From contig NZ_AP018290.1 of assembly GCF_002368415.1 (NCBI RefSeq), positions 2,669,470-2,733,469 of the forward strand: a stretch of DNA of 64,000 bases, read 5' to 3'. This document shows, piece after piece, positions 10,305 through 18,465 of this stretch (position 1 is its first letter; each line of letters starts with the position of its first letter). Made by a program: the position numbers and the translations under genes. The notes beneath the pieces were generated by a model, which saw only the letters and a list, made by a program, of their open reading frames with translations, was not told the DNA's origin and searched no databases. This DNA comes from Calothrix sp. NIES-4105. GTDB taxonomy: Bacteria; Cyanobacteriota; Cyanobacteriia; Cyanobacteriales; Nostocaceae.

Positions 10305-10457
10305 TTAAAGCTTGCGTATGTTTCGCATTCCTTTAGATATATAAATTAATAAGAAGCTAGCTATGCCGATACCTCCCCAATGCCAATCAACAAAAGTTGA
10401 TGTTAAGGTTGTTATTATTAGTATGCTAATAAGAGCGAATTTAAGTGGTTGTGACAT
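10305..10457 (-). CDS. Small 50-residue membrane protein
   Basis: A short frame from ATG 10457 to TAA 10305. The protein begins M-S-Q-P-L-K-F-A-L-I, has two hydrophobic stretches (about residues 7-22 and 28-41) separated by the polar turn D-W-H-W-G-G, and ends with basic residues (K-G-M-R-N-I-R-K-L). The positive C-terminus and helical hairpin suggest a genuine small inner-membrane protein. No Shine-Dalgarno is evident, which is common in cyanobacteria. I do not recognise a family. It stands alone between a MITE and the gene at 10729; the 10458-10728 stretch is otherwise AT-rich without features. Confidence 0.55.
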   Translation of the reverse strand: MSQPLKFALISILIITTLTSTFVDWHWGGIGIASFLLIYISKGMRNIRKL

Positions 10458-10728
10458 TATTTTTCGTTTTTAAAATAAGAATATATTATATAGCGGTTCT
10501 ATTTCTTTCGTGGAAATTTATATTGTAGAGGCTGTATTAATCCGGTTTCTATGTAGATGTAATTTTTTACAAATCATTTATGACTGCTATCTAATTATTT
10601 TACAAAATGTTGCAATCTCTAATCTTTGCGTGGATTTTTGAGAGGATGATTTAAGTTGAGGCAATAGTTAGAAGAGCGCTCTTTGCGCTACTACGTGCCT
10701 AATACTTTATATTTGGTTGGAGGTTGTT

Positions 10729-10959
10729 ATGAATGTAAAAATGATTCTGTTTTCAGGTATTTTGACTGCGTTGGCTGGTTCTGTTATTGGATTGGCAGGC
10801 GCCCGTATTGGTCAAAATGACTTCAATCAGCTAAGGTTTGAAAGTGAGTATTATCAAAATCTGCATAATAGATATGTACTGATAGGTGCAGGGGTAGGAT
10901 TTGCAGTTGGAGTTGCTCAAGAGTGCGTGCGTGAACTCCAAATGCAACAAGAGGAGTGA
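10729..10959 (+). CDS. Small membrane protein with glycine-rich helices
   Basis: A 76-residue protein. I chose ATG 10729 because GGAGG lies five bases upstream; an in-frame TTG at 10717 would put this Shine-Dalgarno inside the gene. Two hydrophobic glycine-rich helices (residues 4-24 and about 46-62) flank a polar loop, and the C-terminus is acidic. It probably forms a helical hairpin in the membrane. It is convergent with the GUN4 gene, whose stop is 8 bases away. The family is not recognised. Confidence 0.7.
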   Translation: MNVKMILFSGILTALAGSVIGLAGARIGQNDFNQLRFESEYYQNLHNRYVLIGAGVGFAVGVAQECVRELQMQQEE

Positions 10960-10967
10960 TGTTGAGT

Positions 10968-11519
10968 TTAAATTTCGCAGGTAATTAGTCTGTTAAAGAA
11001 ATAATTGGTCATTTTTGAGCCAAAAGGAGAGTTCCACCAGCGTGAAGGGTGACATCCTTTTGGTGCATTCAGCGTGTAATCGAGTTCATCGCATTTTTGC
11101 CATTTGTTATTTAGGCGCCATCCGTTTAATAAACCCAATTTTTCAATTATGCTGTTATCTTGGGCAATAGTGGTATCAATGCTGCCGCCGACTTCTTGGT
11201 AAAGTTGAGCTTGCACGCTAAAACCAAATTTACCTTGACTGTAAGTTGTCCAAAGTCTATCAATTACTTGCAGTTGATTACATGGAAAAGCACGTACATC
11301 ATTTGGTGTAATTGATTCTAAACTGGGAACACCAGTTATACTGAGAATAACTTGAATCGTCTCTTTATCAGCCTCACGAAAATTACCTGCCGCAAGTAAT
11401 TCTTGTAAGCGTTGGAATCTATACACATCTGGCATAAGTAATAAAGTTGTTTCCAGACGCGCGACTTTTGCCTCAAGTTCAGCAACACGATTTTGTAATT
11501 GAATGTTGTCTTCAGTCAT
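10968..11519 (-). CDS. GUN4-domain protein with N-terminal coiled coil
   Basis: A 183-residue protein. Residues 1-30 form a coiled coil (N-R-V-A-E-L-E-A-K-V-A-R-L-E). Residues 35-175 match the GUN4 fold, with L-L-A-A-G-N-F-R-E-A-D-K-E-T near the start and the conserved W-x-x-Y-S-x-G-x-F-G-F-S-V-Q core. GUN4 binds protoporphyrin/Mg-protoporphyrin and activates Mg-chelatase in chlorophyll synthesis. This copy differs from the housekeeping Gun4 by its coiled-coil start, so it may be one of the many cyanobacterial accessory paralogues with an unknown ligand. ATG at 11519. Confidence 0.85.
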   Translation of the reverse strand: MTEDNIQLQNRVAELEAKVARLETTLLLMPDVYRFQRLQELLAAGNFREADKETIQVILSITGVPSLESITPNDVRAFPCNQLQVIDRLWTTYSQGKFGFSVQAQLYQEVGGSIDTTIAQDNSIIEKLGLLNGWRLNNKWQKCDELDYTLNAPKGCHPSRWWNSPFGSKMTNYFFNRLITCEI

Positions 11520-11639
11520 AATAATGCTTGCTCCTGTATTGACAATTACTAACGTTACGATAATGTATATACATTGTTTCTACTTTTGAATTACAGTAGC
11601 ATTTATCAAAGTTGTTTTAAGTAAATTTATTTTTGTCAT

Positions 11640-11937
11640 ATGGTTCAAATCATTACAAAGTGGGGAAATAGTCTTGCCATTCGCATTCCACAAAATTTCA
11701 CCTAAAATTTATAATGAAAGAAGTTATCTGGCATTATTAATGCCGATTACAAAGCAACAGAAAGGATATACGTTTGAAATTATGTTACCTCCTGAACTGA
11801 AAACAAAAGGAGTGATTTTGACAGACCAAATTAGATGTGTAGATTGGAAAGCTAGTGATATTAAGTTTGTTAAGTCTGTTCCAAAAGATTTAATTGAGGA
11901 AGTACAAATGAGAATTGAGCCATTGTTGTTTGATTAA
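11640..11937 (+). pseudogene. Collapsed mazEF: MazE start joined to MazF end
   Basis: ATG 11640 begins a MazE/AbrB-type antitoxin (M-V-Q-I-I-T-K-W-G-N-S-L-A-I-R-I-P) that stops after about 21 residues at 11705. Overlapping in another frame, 11695-11937 encodes the last three quarters of a MazF/PemK endoribonuclease (Y-N-E-R-S-Y-L-A-L-L-M-P-I-T, then G-V-I-L-T-D-Q-I-R-C-V-D-W). An internal deletion must have removed most of the antitoxin and the first roughly 25 residues of the toxin, including the catalytic arginine region near the N-terminus. Neither product should work. A frame of 87 residues remains open from TTG 11674 and could be expressed. Confidence 0.8.
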
Positions 11938-11975
11938 ATTTAAGACTTGGGTCTAGTGAGAAACCCAGTTGGTAA

Positions 11976-11992
11976 GGTGGGCAGTGCCCACC
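11976..11992. repeat. Palindrome GGTGGGCA-G-TGCCCACC
   Basis: Second copy of the 17-base dispersed palindrome, followed by CTACG. It lies between the mazEF remnant and the stop of the small gene at 12001. Confidence 0.7.
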
Positions 11993-12000
11993 CTACGAAA

Positions 12001-12108
12001 TTAACCGTGAAAGAAGAAGGAATAAATCAGCAAAATCACAGCGAGTGAAAATAAAATATGATTCATCCAATCGTCAAATGTCCAGTTGTGAAATAATCTT
12101 TTGAGCAT
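12001..12108 (-). CDS. 35-residue single-pass membrane peptide cotranscribed with RND pump
   Basis: Short frame from ATG 12108 to TAA 12001, starting only five bases after the stop codon of the RND permease gene on the same strand. The peptide begins M-L-K-R-L-F-H-N-W-T-F-D-D-W-M-N and then has a single strongly hydrophobic helix (about residues 17-33, L-F-S-L-A-V-I-L-L-I-Y-S-F-F-F). An amphipathic head plus one transmembrane helix resembles the general design of AcrZ, the small AcrB-associated protein of enterobacteria, though no sequence homology is claimed. The tight spacing supports translation as the third cistron. Confidence 0.6.
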   Translation of the reverse strand: MLKRLFHNWTFDDWMNHILFSLAVILLIYSFFFHG

Positions 12109-12113
12109 ATTGT

Positions 12114-15100
12114 TTACTCGCTCTGTGTAGAAATATTTAAGTTCGGCGCCGCATTATCACTTTGAGAAGCAACAACGGCAGGTTCAGGTTGTTTAACTTT
12201 CTTATCTTTCTTGGGTTTATCGTTTTTGTCAGGTGTTAAGAATTTATGCTCGATATCTTTAATTACTACGTACAAAACTGGTACTAAAAACAAACTTAAT
12301 GCTGTAGATATTAAATAACCACCGAATAAAGCTGTTCCTAATGACCAGCGACTCATGGCGCCTGCACCTTTGGCTATTACTAGGGGCCAAAATCCAACTA
12401 AACCAGAAAATGCAGTCATTAAGATTGGGCGTAACCGTTCCTCTGCTGCGCGAATAGCTGATTGTGTAATACTCATACCAACTTCGTGCAATTGGTTTGC
12501 AAATTCAACGATTAAAATTGCGTTTTTAGAAGCCAAACCAATGAGCATTACTAACGCGACTTGAGCATAGATATTATTGTTAACAGTTGGATATACGCCA
12601 CCTGCTTGCAAGAAATTAGCGCGCAATTCAATTGCTCCTAACGCTCCTAATATTGCTAACGGTACAGTTAACATAATAATAGTCGGGTCGATGTAGCTTT
12701 CGTACTGAGCAGCTAGGACAAGGAATACCATTACAAAAGCTAAACCAAAAATAATTGGAGCGGCGCCACCACCTGAACGTTCTTGAAATGCGGTACCTGT
12801 CCATTCATATCCAAAACCTGGTTGTAATGTTTGTGCAGCAACTTCCTCCATCGCTGCCATTGCTTGTCCGGTACTAAAACCAGGTGCGGGACTAGCTTGA
12901 ACTTTGATCGCAGGGTAAATGTTGTAGTGCGTAATAATTGGTGGGTAGTTAATACGTTCAGCTTTGACGACACTAGTGAGAGGAATCATTTTGTTGTCAC
13001 GAGAGCGTACATACAAACTATTTAAAGCATCAGGGTTAGAACGAAATTCTCCTTCAGCTTGAGCATAAACACGATAAAGTTGTCCTCCTAATACATATTG
13101 ATTCACGTAACGGGCGCCAAGATAGGTTTGCATCGTGCTAAAAATATCGTTGATAGCAATATTTTGTGCTTTGGCTTGGTTACGGTCGATGGCAATTTGC
13201 ATCATGGGAGTACTATTTGTAAATTGTGTGAATACTCCAGCTAACTCAGAACGCTTGCGAGCAGCATTTATGAATTTTTGCGAATTATCGATGAGTGTTT
13301 CTATTGGTAGCGCAGCTTTGTTTTGGATGAAGAATTCTAAACCACCTGAACTTCCCAAACCATCTACAGGAGGTGCATTCACCGCAATTAAGCGCGCTCC
13401 CGAAATTTTTGATGCAAGTTCCTTATTAATCGCACCAGTTACACCAAAAACTGATTCTCCCGCTTTTTTACGTTCTTCCCAGTGTTTTAACTTGACAAAG
13501 AAGAGAGATTTATTTGTCGCGTTTCCTTCAAACCCAAATCCTGCTAAACCATTAACGTGTTCAACTTCCGGAAATTTCCGCACGATTGTTTCGACGTTTT
13601 CAACGATATCATTGGTGTAATTCAATGATACTCCTGGAGGTGCTTCACCAATAATAAAAAAGTAACCTTGGTCTTCTTCTGGAATAAAACCTTGGGGAGT
13701 TACCATATAAATCCACGCGGAAGCAATTAACCCAGCAATAAAAACAGGAACGACAAGTAAACGAATCTTGATTAGGAAAACAACGATACTAGCGTAACCA
13801 CCTTTGACCCAATCAAAGAATCGATTGAACCATCTAAATAATGCAGCAATTGGTCCATGTGCTTCTTGAACAGGACGCATTAATAAGGCGCCCATTGCAG
13901 GAGAGAATGTAAGCGCGTTGAAAGTTGAAAGTAAAATAGAAAAAGCAATAATTAACGCAAATTGTTTATAAACAATACCCGTAGTGCCTGGAAAGAACGA
14001 TACAGGGATAAACACTGCCATTAATACAAGTGATGTAGCTATTACTGCCCCCGTTAATTCTCCCATAGAGTCCAAGGCAGCTTGTAAAGGTTTCATTCCT
14101 TGAGCAAGCTTTAAAGCAATTGCTTCTACTATAATAATCCCGTCATCTACGACTAGTCCTGTAGCTAAAATTACTCCAAACAAAGTTAATTGGTTGAGTG
14201 TAAACCCAAACGCAAAAGCAAACGCCATCGTACCAATTAAAGATACTGGAATAGCAATTGACGGAATAATAGTTGTTCTCCAGTCCTGTAAAAATATAAA
14301 GATAACTAGAAATACAAGCAACACAGCTTCTAACAGTGTTTTAAATGCCTCATCAAGGGAAGCAGCAACGAACTCAGTATTATCTAGTGCAACTGTAGCT
14401 TTTAATCCAGGTGGAAAATTCTTTGATAATTCTGCCATTCTTGCTTTCACTAGTGCTGCAGTATTCCAAGCATTAGTACCCGGAAGCTGGTTAACTAATA
14501 GCGCCACAGCCGGAGCATTATCGAATATATTTGTTGTACTGTAATCTTGGGCGCCGACTTCCGCGCGTCCAACATCTCGAACGCGAGTTAGCGTACCATC
14601 TTGACCAACCTTGACTACTATATCTTCAGCTTCCTGCGGTGTCGTAAACCTGCCAACCGCACGTAACGCAATTTCAAACTGCTGTGTACTTGGAGTCGGT
14701 TGTTGTCCAATTCGTCCAGCACCAACTTGAATATTTTGTTCGCTGATAGCACTAACAACATCCTGCGCTGTCACTTGACGCGCTGCTAACGCAGAGGGAT
14801 TTAGCCAGATTCGCATTGCGTACTTCCGTTCACCAACAATACGCGCGCTTCCTACCCCTTCAATTCGTTTGATTTCATCAAGAACAAAACGATCTACATA
14901 GTTACTCAAAAAAACGTTGTCGTAGAGAAATTTTCCGCTCTTGTCTTTTTCTGATGAAATCGCGTAAGCAATCGTAATCGTAGGTGATTGTTTTTGAGTA
15001 ATTACACCAGTTTGATTCACCTCAGTCGGAAGTTGCGACGCAGCCACGGCAACGTTATTTTGCACTAATACCTGTGCTGTGTTCCTATCTATATCTGTAG

Positions 15101-15389
15101 GGAAAGATACGTTAATTGACGTATCACCGTTGTTAGTCGTTTGCGACGACATATAAACAACTTTTTCCGTACCGTTGATTTGACGTTCCAATACTGTTGT
15201 CACATTTTCTTCGGCAGTCTTTGCATCAGTTCCCAAATAATTAGCTGTCACTGTTACTTGCTTGAGTGCAAGTTGAGGTAACTTATCAAGAGGAAGCAGT
15301 GGAATACAAATACCACCAACAAGAATAATTAAGATGGTGCAGACCGTCGTGAGAACAGGTCGCTTAATAAAATTTTGTGAAATACTCAT
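12114..15389 (-). CDS. RND-family efflux permease (HAE1/AcrB type)
   Basis: A 1091-residue inner-membrane proton-driven pump of the hydrophobe/amphiphile efflux family. The N-terminus (F-I-K-R-P-V-L-T-T-V-C-T-I) is the classic first transmembrane start, and the TM4 proton-relay motif is visible as G-L-V-V-D-D-G-I-I-I-V-E near residue 410. The internal duplication of porter and transmembrane blocks is present. The last 45 residues form a Lys/Pro-rich polar tail (D-K-N-D-K-P-K-K-D-K-K) longer than in AcrB. It is second in an operon after the adaptor gene, separated by 188 bases of tandem repeats. Exported substrates cannot be predicted. Confidence 0.95.
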   Translation of the reverse strand: MSISQNFIKRPVLTTVCTILIILVGGICIPLLPLDKLPQLALKQVTVTANYLGTDAKTAEENVTTVLERQINGTEKVVYMSSQTTNNGDTSINVSFPTDIDRNTAQVLVQNNVAVAASQLPTEVNQTGVITQKQSPTITIAYAISSEKDKSGKFLYDNVFLSNYVDRFVLDEIKRIEGVGSARIVGERKYAMRIWLNPSALAARQVTAQDVVSAISEQNIQVGAGRIGQQPTPSTQQFEIALRAVGRFTTPQEAEDIVVKVGQDGTLTRVRDVGRAEVGAQDYSTTNIFDNAPAVALLVNQLPGTNAWNTAALVKARMAELSKNFPPGLKATVALDNTEFVAASLDEAFKTLLEAVLLVFLVIFIFLQDWRTTIIPSIAIPVSLIGTMAFAFAFGFTLNQLTLFGVILATGLVVDDGIIIVEAIALKLAQGMKPLQAALDSMGELTGAVIATSLVLMAVFIPVSFFPGTTGIVYKQFALIIAFSILLSTFNALTFSPAMGALLMRPVQEAHGPIAALFRWFNRFFDWVKGGYASIVVFLIKIRLLVVPVFIAGLIASAWIYMVTPQGFIPEEDQGYFFIIGEAPPGVSLNYTNDIVENVETIVRKFPEVEHVNGLAGFGFEGNATNKSLFFVKLKHWEERKKAGESVFGVTGAINKELASKISGARLIAVNAPPVDGLGSSGGLEFFIQNKAALPIETLIDNSQKFINAARKRSELAGVFTQFTNSTPMMQIAIDRNQAKAQNIAINDIFSTMQTYLGARYVNQYVLGGQLYRVYAQAEGEFRSNPDALNSLYVRSRDNKMIPLTSVVKAERINYPPIITHYNIYPAIKVQASPAPGFSTGQAMAAMEEVAAQTLQPGFGYEWTGTAFQERSGGGAAPIIFGLAFVMVFLVLAAQYESYIDPTIIMLTVPLAILGALGAIELRANFLQAGGVYPTVNNNIYAQVALVMLIGLASKNAILIVEFANQLHEVGMSITQSAIRAAEERLRPILMTAFSGLVGFWPLVIAKGAGAMSRWSLGTALFGGYLISTALSLFLVPVLYVVIKDIEHKFLTPDKNDKPKKDKKVKQPEPAVVASQSDNAAPNLNISTQSE

Positions 15390-15406
15390 GGGTTTAGAGG
15401 AGTTGA

Positions 15407-15558
15407 AAGTGCTGAGTGCTGAGTGCTGAGTGAGAGCTAGGAGTTATGAGTTAGGAGTTATGAGTTAGAAGTTAGGAGTTAGGAGTTATGAGTTAGGAGT
15501 TATGAATTCAATTCTTTTTTCACTACTCAGCACTCAGAACTCAGCACTCAGAACTCAT
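15407..15558. repeat. Short tandem repeat block (TGCTGAG and AGTTAGG/AGTTATG heptamers)
   Basis: The adaptor-permease intergenic gap is filled by GTGCTGAGTGCTGAGTGCTGAG, then many copies of GTTAGGAGTTATGA, then the complementary ACTCAGCACTCAGAACTCAGC. Head and tail can pair into a large hairpin. These heptamer repeats are typical of heterocystous cyanobacteria (STRR). Placed inside an operon, the hairpin may tune permease expression relative to the adaptor. Confidence 0.85.
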
Positions 15559-15577
15559 TAAGGAAGCACTCATCAGT

Positions 15578-16924
15578 CTATTGAGAAAAAGCAGTTTCTG
15601 TTGCTGCGGGCTTGATAGGCGCCCCATTAGTCAAGCTTTGAATTCCTGATACAATCAAGTTTTCTCCAGGCTGTATGCCACTTAGGAGTTGGCGATCTTG
15701 TCCTTGTATCACACCTAGTTTGACTGGTTTTTGTCGTGCGACCAGTTGTGATTTTCCGTTTTTGGTTTCAGATTCGGCAACAAAGACAAAATCTTGGGCG
15801 CCAATAGTAGAAACTGCAACAGCAGGCACTTTAACACCTGCACCAGTACTCCAAATTATTCGCGCACGTACATATTGACCATCGCGTAGTTTCTGGTCTT
15901 TATTTGGAAAACGTGCTTTGATTAAGACTGCTTGATCCCCGGTGCTAACTTGCGGTGCGATAAAGTTAATACTACCTTTGGATATTTGTGTTCCTGAGTT
16001 TGGGTCAATTAACGTGACTGGCAGTCCCCGACGCAGTTGTCCAGATAAATTTGTAGGTACTGGAATACGTAAATCTAACTCGTCATTCTGAATAATACTC
16101 GTGACCGCATCACCGACATTAACCAAATCACCAACACGGACGGGTACATCACCAACAACACCATCTACAGGAGCAACTACACGGTTGTAACTCAAATCTT
16201 CTACTTGCACAGCAGTTTCAGCTTGCGCGCGTTTTAGTTGCGACTCATTTTGTTTCACTAATGCAACTGCACCTCTCCACTGTGACTGTGCTTGTTGAAG
16301 TGCGCTTTGTGCTGCTGCAAGCGACTGTATCGCAGCTTCACGTGCGGCAATAGCACTGTTACGTTGGGCACGACGTTCATCTAAATTTTGCTTTGCAACG
16401 GCGCCTGCTGATACTAATTCTTCTGACCGCTTGTAGTTAATGTTTGCGAGTTCAACATCGCTGTTGCGATTAATAATATCTGCTTGATAGCGTTTAATAT
16501 CTGATGTACGCTGTTTAATTTCTGCTTCTGACGCACGTACTTGTGCGGTCGCATTTTCTAAAGTTCCTTTTTGCGAGTTTACCGAAGCTATAGCTGCATC
16601 TACCGAAGCTCGGTTTCTTTCTGGACGTAACTGTATTATTGGTGTCCCCTTTTTAACGAAGTTACCTTGCGCGACAGTGACTTGGACTATACGTCCACTA
16701 GTTTGCGGTCTTAATGAAACACGTTGCTTTGCTTCGAGCGTTCCTACAAACTCTGTACTATTTTCGACAGTCGAAGTTTCGACACGCTGTAACTTTACCA
16801 AAGCAGCAGGTGGGCCACTTGCTGCATTTGCTTGGGGTTTCTTGGAACAACCGCTTATTATCACCGTCGTAAGAATTACAGCACAGCACAAATAATAATT
16901 TGTTAAATACTTTGAATGTTGCAT
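15578..16924 (-). CDS. RND efflux periplasmic adaptor (membrane fusion lipoprotein)
   Basis: The adaptor bridges the RND permease and an outer-membrane channel. ATG 16924 is preferred over an in-frame TTG at 16945, because it places a lipoprotein signal at the very start: a hydrophobic core ending in the lipobox I-I-S-G-C at about residue 26. Downstream come a barrel-sandwich half (R-V-S-L-R-P-Q-T-S-G-R-I near residue 70), a long Ala/Gln-rich coiled-coil hairpin (residues 100-225) and the second half (V-V-A-P-V-D-G-V-V-G). Length 448 is somewhat larger than AcrA. It is first gene of the operon with the permease and the small peptide. Confidence 0.93.
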   Translation of the reverse strand: MQHSKYLTNYYLCCAVILTTVIISGCSKKPQANAASGPPAALVKLQRVETSTVENSTEFVGTLEAKQRVSLRPQTSGRIVQVTVAQGNFVKKGTPIIQLRPERNRASVDAAIASVNSQKGTLENATAQVRASEAEIKQRTSDIKRYQADIINRNSDVELANINYKRSEELVSAGAVAKQNLDERRAQRNSAIAAREAAIQSLAAAQSALQQAQSQWRGAVALVKQNESQLKRAQAETAVQVEDLSYNRVVAPVDGVVGDVPVRVGDLVNVGDAVTSIIQNDELDLRIPVPTNLSGQLRRGLPVTLIDPNSGTQISKGSINFIAPQVSTGDQAVLIKARFPNKDQKLRDGQYVRARIIWSTGAGVKVPAVAVSTIGAQDFVFVAESETKNGKSQLVARQKPVKLGVIQGQDRQLLSGIQPGENLIVSGIQSLTNGAPIKPAATETAFSQ

Positions 16925-17157
16925 ATACCCGCTTATGCTCACCAAATATATAAGGGTTTGCAGCTATAGCCTTTGACACGAATCAAATTGACTCCAAAGT
17001 GTATGTTTTTTGAAGACTATGAGTTTGATTATGTGTTCTAGGCTAACAGTTTTTTATTTAATTGAAATATTTTTCGTAATTATTTTTGCTTTGCTACAAA
17101 TATTGATTAATTTATACAATTATTGCAATATTTATTTACATTACTTAATATATATTT

Positions 17158-17518
17158 TGTAGGTCAGCAAGCAACGGATACAACGGATGTAACGGATAAG
17201 CTATCTATAATAACCTAGTGGTCCATATAATTAATTTTGTGGTGTTGGAGGAATAAACCACATAATCCGGAGGATTTCCCGCAGGGTAGACACAAAGGAC
17301 ACAAAGAAAGAATTTTTAAGAAGTGAACCTCCCAAAACTTATGACATAAACCACGATGAAAGTTCATGTCATTAATTTTGGCTAGTTGTGGCACATCTGT
17401 CCCCAGATGTGTTGTGATGGCCAACTTACCAAAACTTTTGACACAGACTACTAGCTTTGTTTGTAATAAATTACCCATCCGTTACATCCTAGAGTCATCC
17501 GTTGCTTACCAACCTACG
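17158..17518. mobile_element. Nested MITEs (AACGGATG element carrying a GTCTGTGTCATTA element)
   Basis: The outer ends GTAGGTCAGCAAGCAACGGA (17159) and CCGTTGCTTACCAACCTAC (17500-17518) are inverted repeats. Inside, CTAGTGGTCCATATAATTAA (17215) and TTTGACACAGACTACTAG (17437-17454) are the ends of the element seen alone at 10091-10273, with a further TCATTAATTTTGG copy at 17370. CACAAAGGACACAAAG heptamers lie at 17289-17304. No gene is present in 16925-17513; a 43-codon AT-rich frame at 17031 looks fortuitous. The right end supplies the stop codon of the Tab2 gene. Confidence 0.65.
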
Positions 17519-18296
17519 AGTCTGTTTTTAATAGCCAAAAACCACTATAAGTCATACCAGAATCATCCGGTTGGACAAGTAAAAAATGTAACCCTTTACT
17601 TTGCTGTTTACGCTGTTCGTAGTTTTGAGCGGCAATTCTAACTTCATTATCATCAAAAGTTGCAATCACCCATCTATCAACTAAACCAGCTTCAAGTATC
17701 AAACCATCCGGCGCCCCTGAAATATAATTTAAATAAGCAGGATGTGACTCTTGTAACCAGCGTGCTAACCGCATTGATTGTCTACCACCATAAATAACAA
17801 CACCTGGAACAAGTTGAGTCGATGCTAAACCCAAATTAAAAGGAAGCAGATAATTTGGAAATTCAACAATAGGGATACGACGGTGACGAAATTCTTCAAT
17901 ATCACCAGATGGAAGCGAAGCAAATCGCCACTTATCTCCTAAAAGATTATCAGGTAAAGGAACTGGGGGTAACTTTTCTAATTCAACAGGGTAAGATTTA
18001 TCTTTCAACCATTGTTTCAAAGCAATAGTGCGACGAGTTGCTTCAACCGGGATATTCAAATTACGCGCGGCAGTTTCGACTAAACTCAGAGATTGCGGAC
18101 GAAACACTTGGATTTTATCAGGAAAACTAGAACCGCACGCCAACTCAAACTGTGAAGTCAGCCAATTAGAATTAGCTTGCGACTGAGGACAAGAAGCTTC
18201 GTATTTAAACTTACCACTATCATCACAAATCAACAAATCCCACAATTGTTCATGATTTTGGGGACGACGATAAAAATCAACCTGCCAAACTACCAT
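17514..18296 (-). CDS. Tab2/Atab2 family RNA-binding protein
   Basis: A 260-residue protein matching the cyanobacterial/plastid Tab2 family, whose chloroplast members bind psaB mRNA and promote photosystem I translation. Visible family hallmarks are V-W-Q-V-D-F-Y-R-R-P at the N-terminus, W-D-L-L-I-C-D, F-R-P-Q-S-L-S-L-V near residue 83 and R-R-T-I-A-L-K-Q-W-L near residue 105; the C-terminal half is rich in aromatic and Gly residues. Length is close to the bacterial norm. The TAG stop falls inside the end of the adjacent MITE, so the last few residues (K-T-D-S) may be element-derived. ATG at 18296. Confidence 0.88.
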   Translation of the reverse strand: MVVWQVDFYRRPQNHEQLWDLLICDDSGKFKYEASCPQSQANSNWLTSQFELACGSSFPDKIQVFRPQSLSLVETAARNLNIPVEATRRTIALKQWLKDKSYPVELEKLPPVPLPDNLLGDKWRFASLPSGDIEEFRHRRIPIVEFPNYLLPFNLGLASTQLVPGVVIYGGRQSMRLARWLQESHPAYLNYISGAPDGLILEAGLVDRWVIATFDDNEVRIAAQNYEQRKQQSKGLHFLLVQPDDSGMTYSGFWLLKTDS

Positions 18297-18365
18297 TATT
18301 CTCTGTATCCTCTGTGTCTCGGTGGTAAAATTACAGGACTTACGATATTGTCACATTGATTTGTC

Positions 18366-18424
18366 GGTGCGTGACGCTACAAGTCTTATCATTACACTCA
18401 AATTTTTCAATGGCGTCACACACC
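18366..18424. repeat. GGTGCGTGACGC inverted repeat
   Basis: GGTGCGTGACGC at 18366-18377 faces GCGTCACACACC at 18413-18424, a common cyanobacterial intergenic hairpin. It lies between Tab2 and the nucleotidyltransferase gene, along with CTCTGTGTACTCTGCGTC-type repeats at about 18303-18325 and 18434-18455. No gene is present in 18297-18465. Confidence 0.55.
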
Positions 18425-18465
18425 CTACGTTACTCTCTGTGTACTCTGCGTCTAATAAGGTAAAA

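Noticed and set aside
13135-13620. 161-codon plus-strand frame inside the RND permease gene
   Set aside because: Antisense shadow of a clearly conserved permease; no recognisable domain.
17031-17162. 43-codon hydrophobic plus-strand frame
   Set aside because: Extremely AT-rich, Ile/Leu/Tyr-only composition typical of chance frames; no conserved features or ribosome site.
17215-17478. 87-codon minus-strand frame between the RND adaptor and Tab2
   Set aside because: Made entirely of MITE and CACAAAG repeat sequence; no family resemblance.
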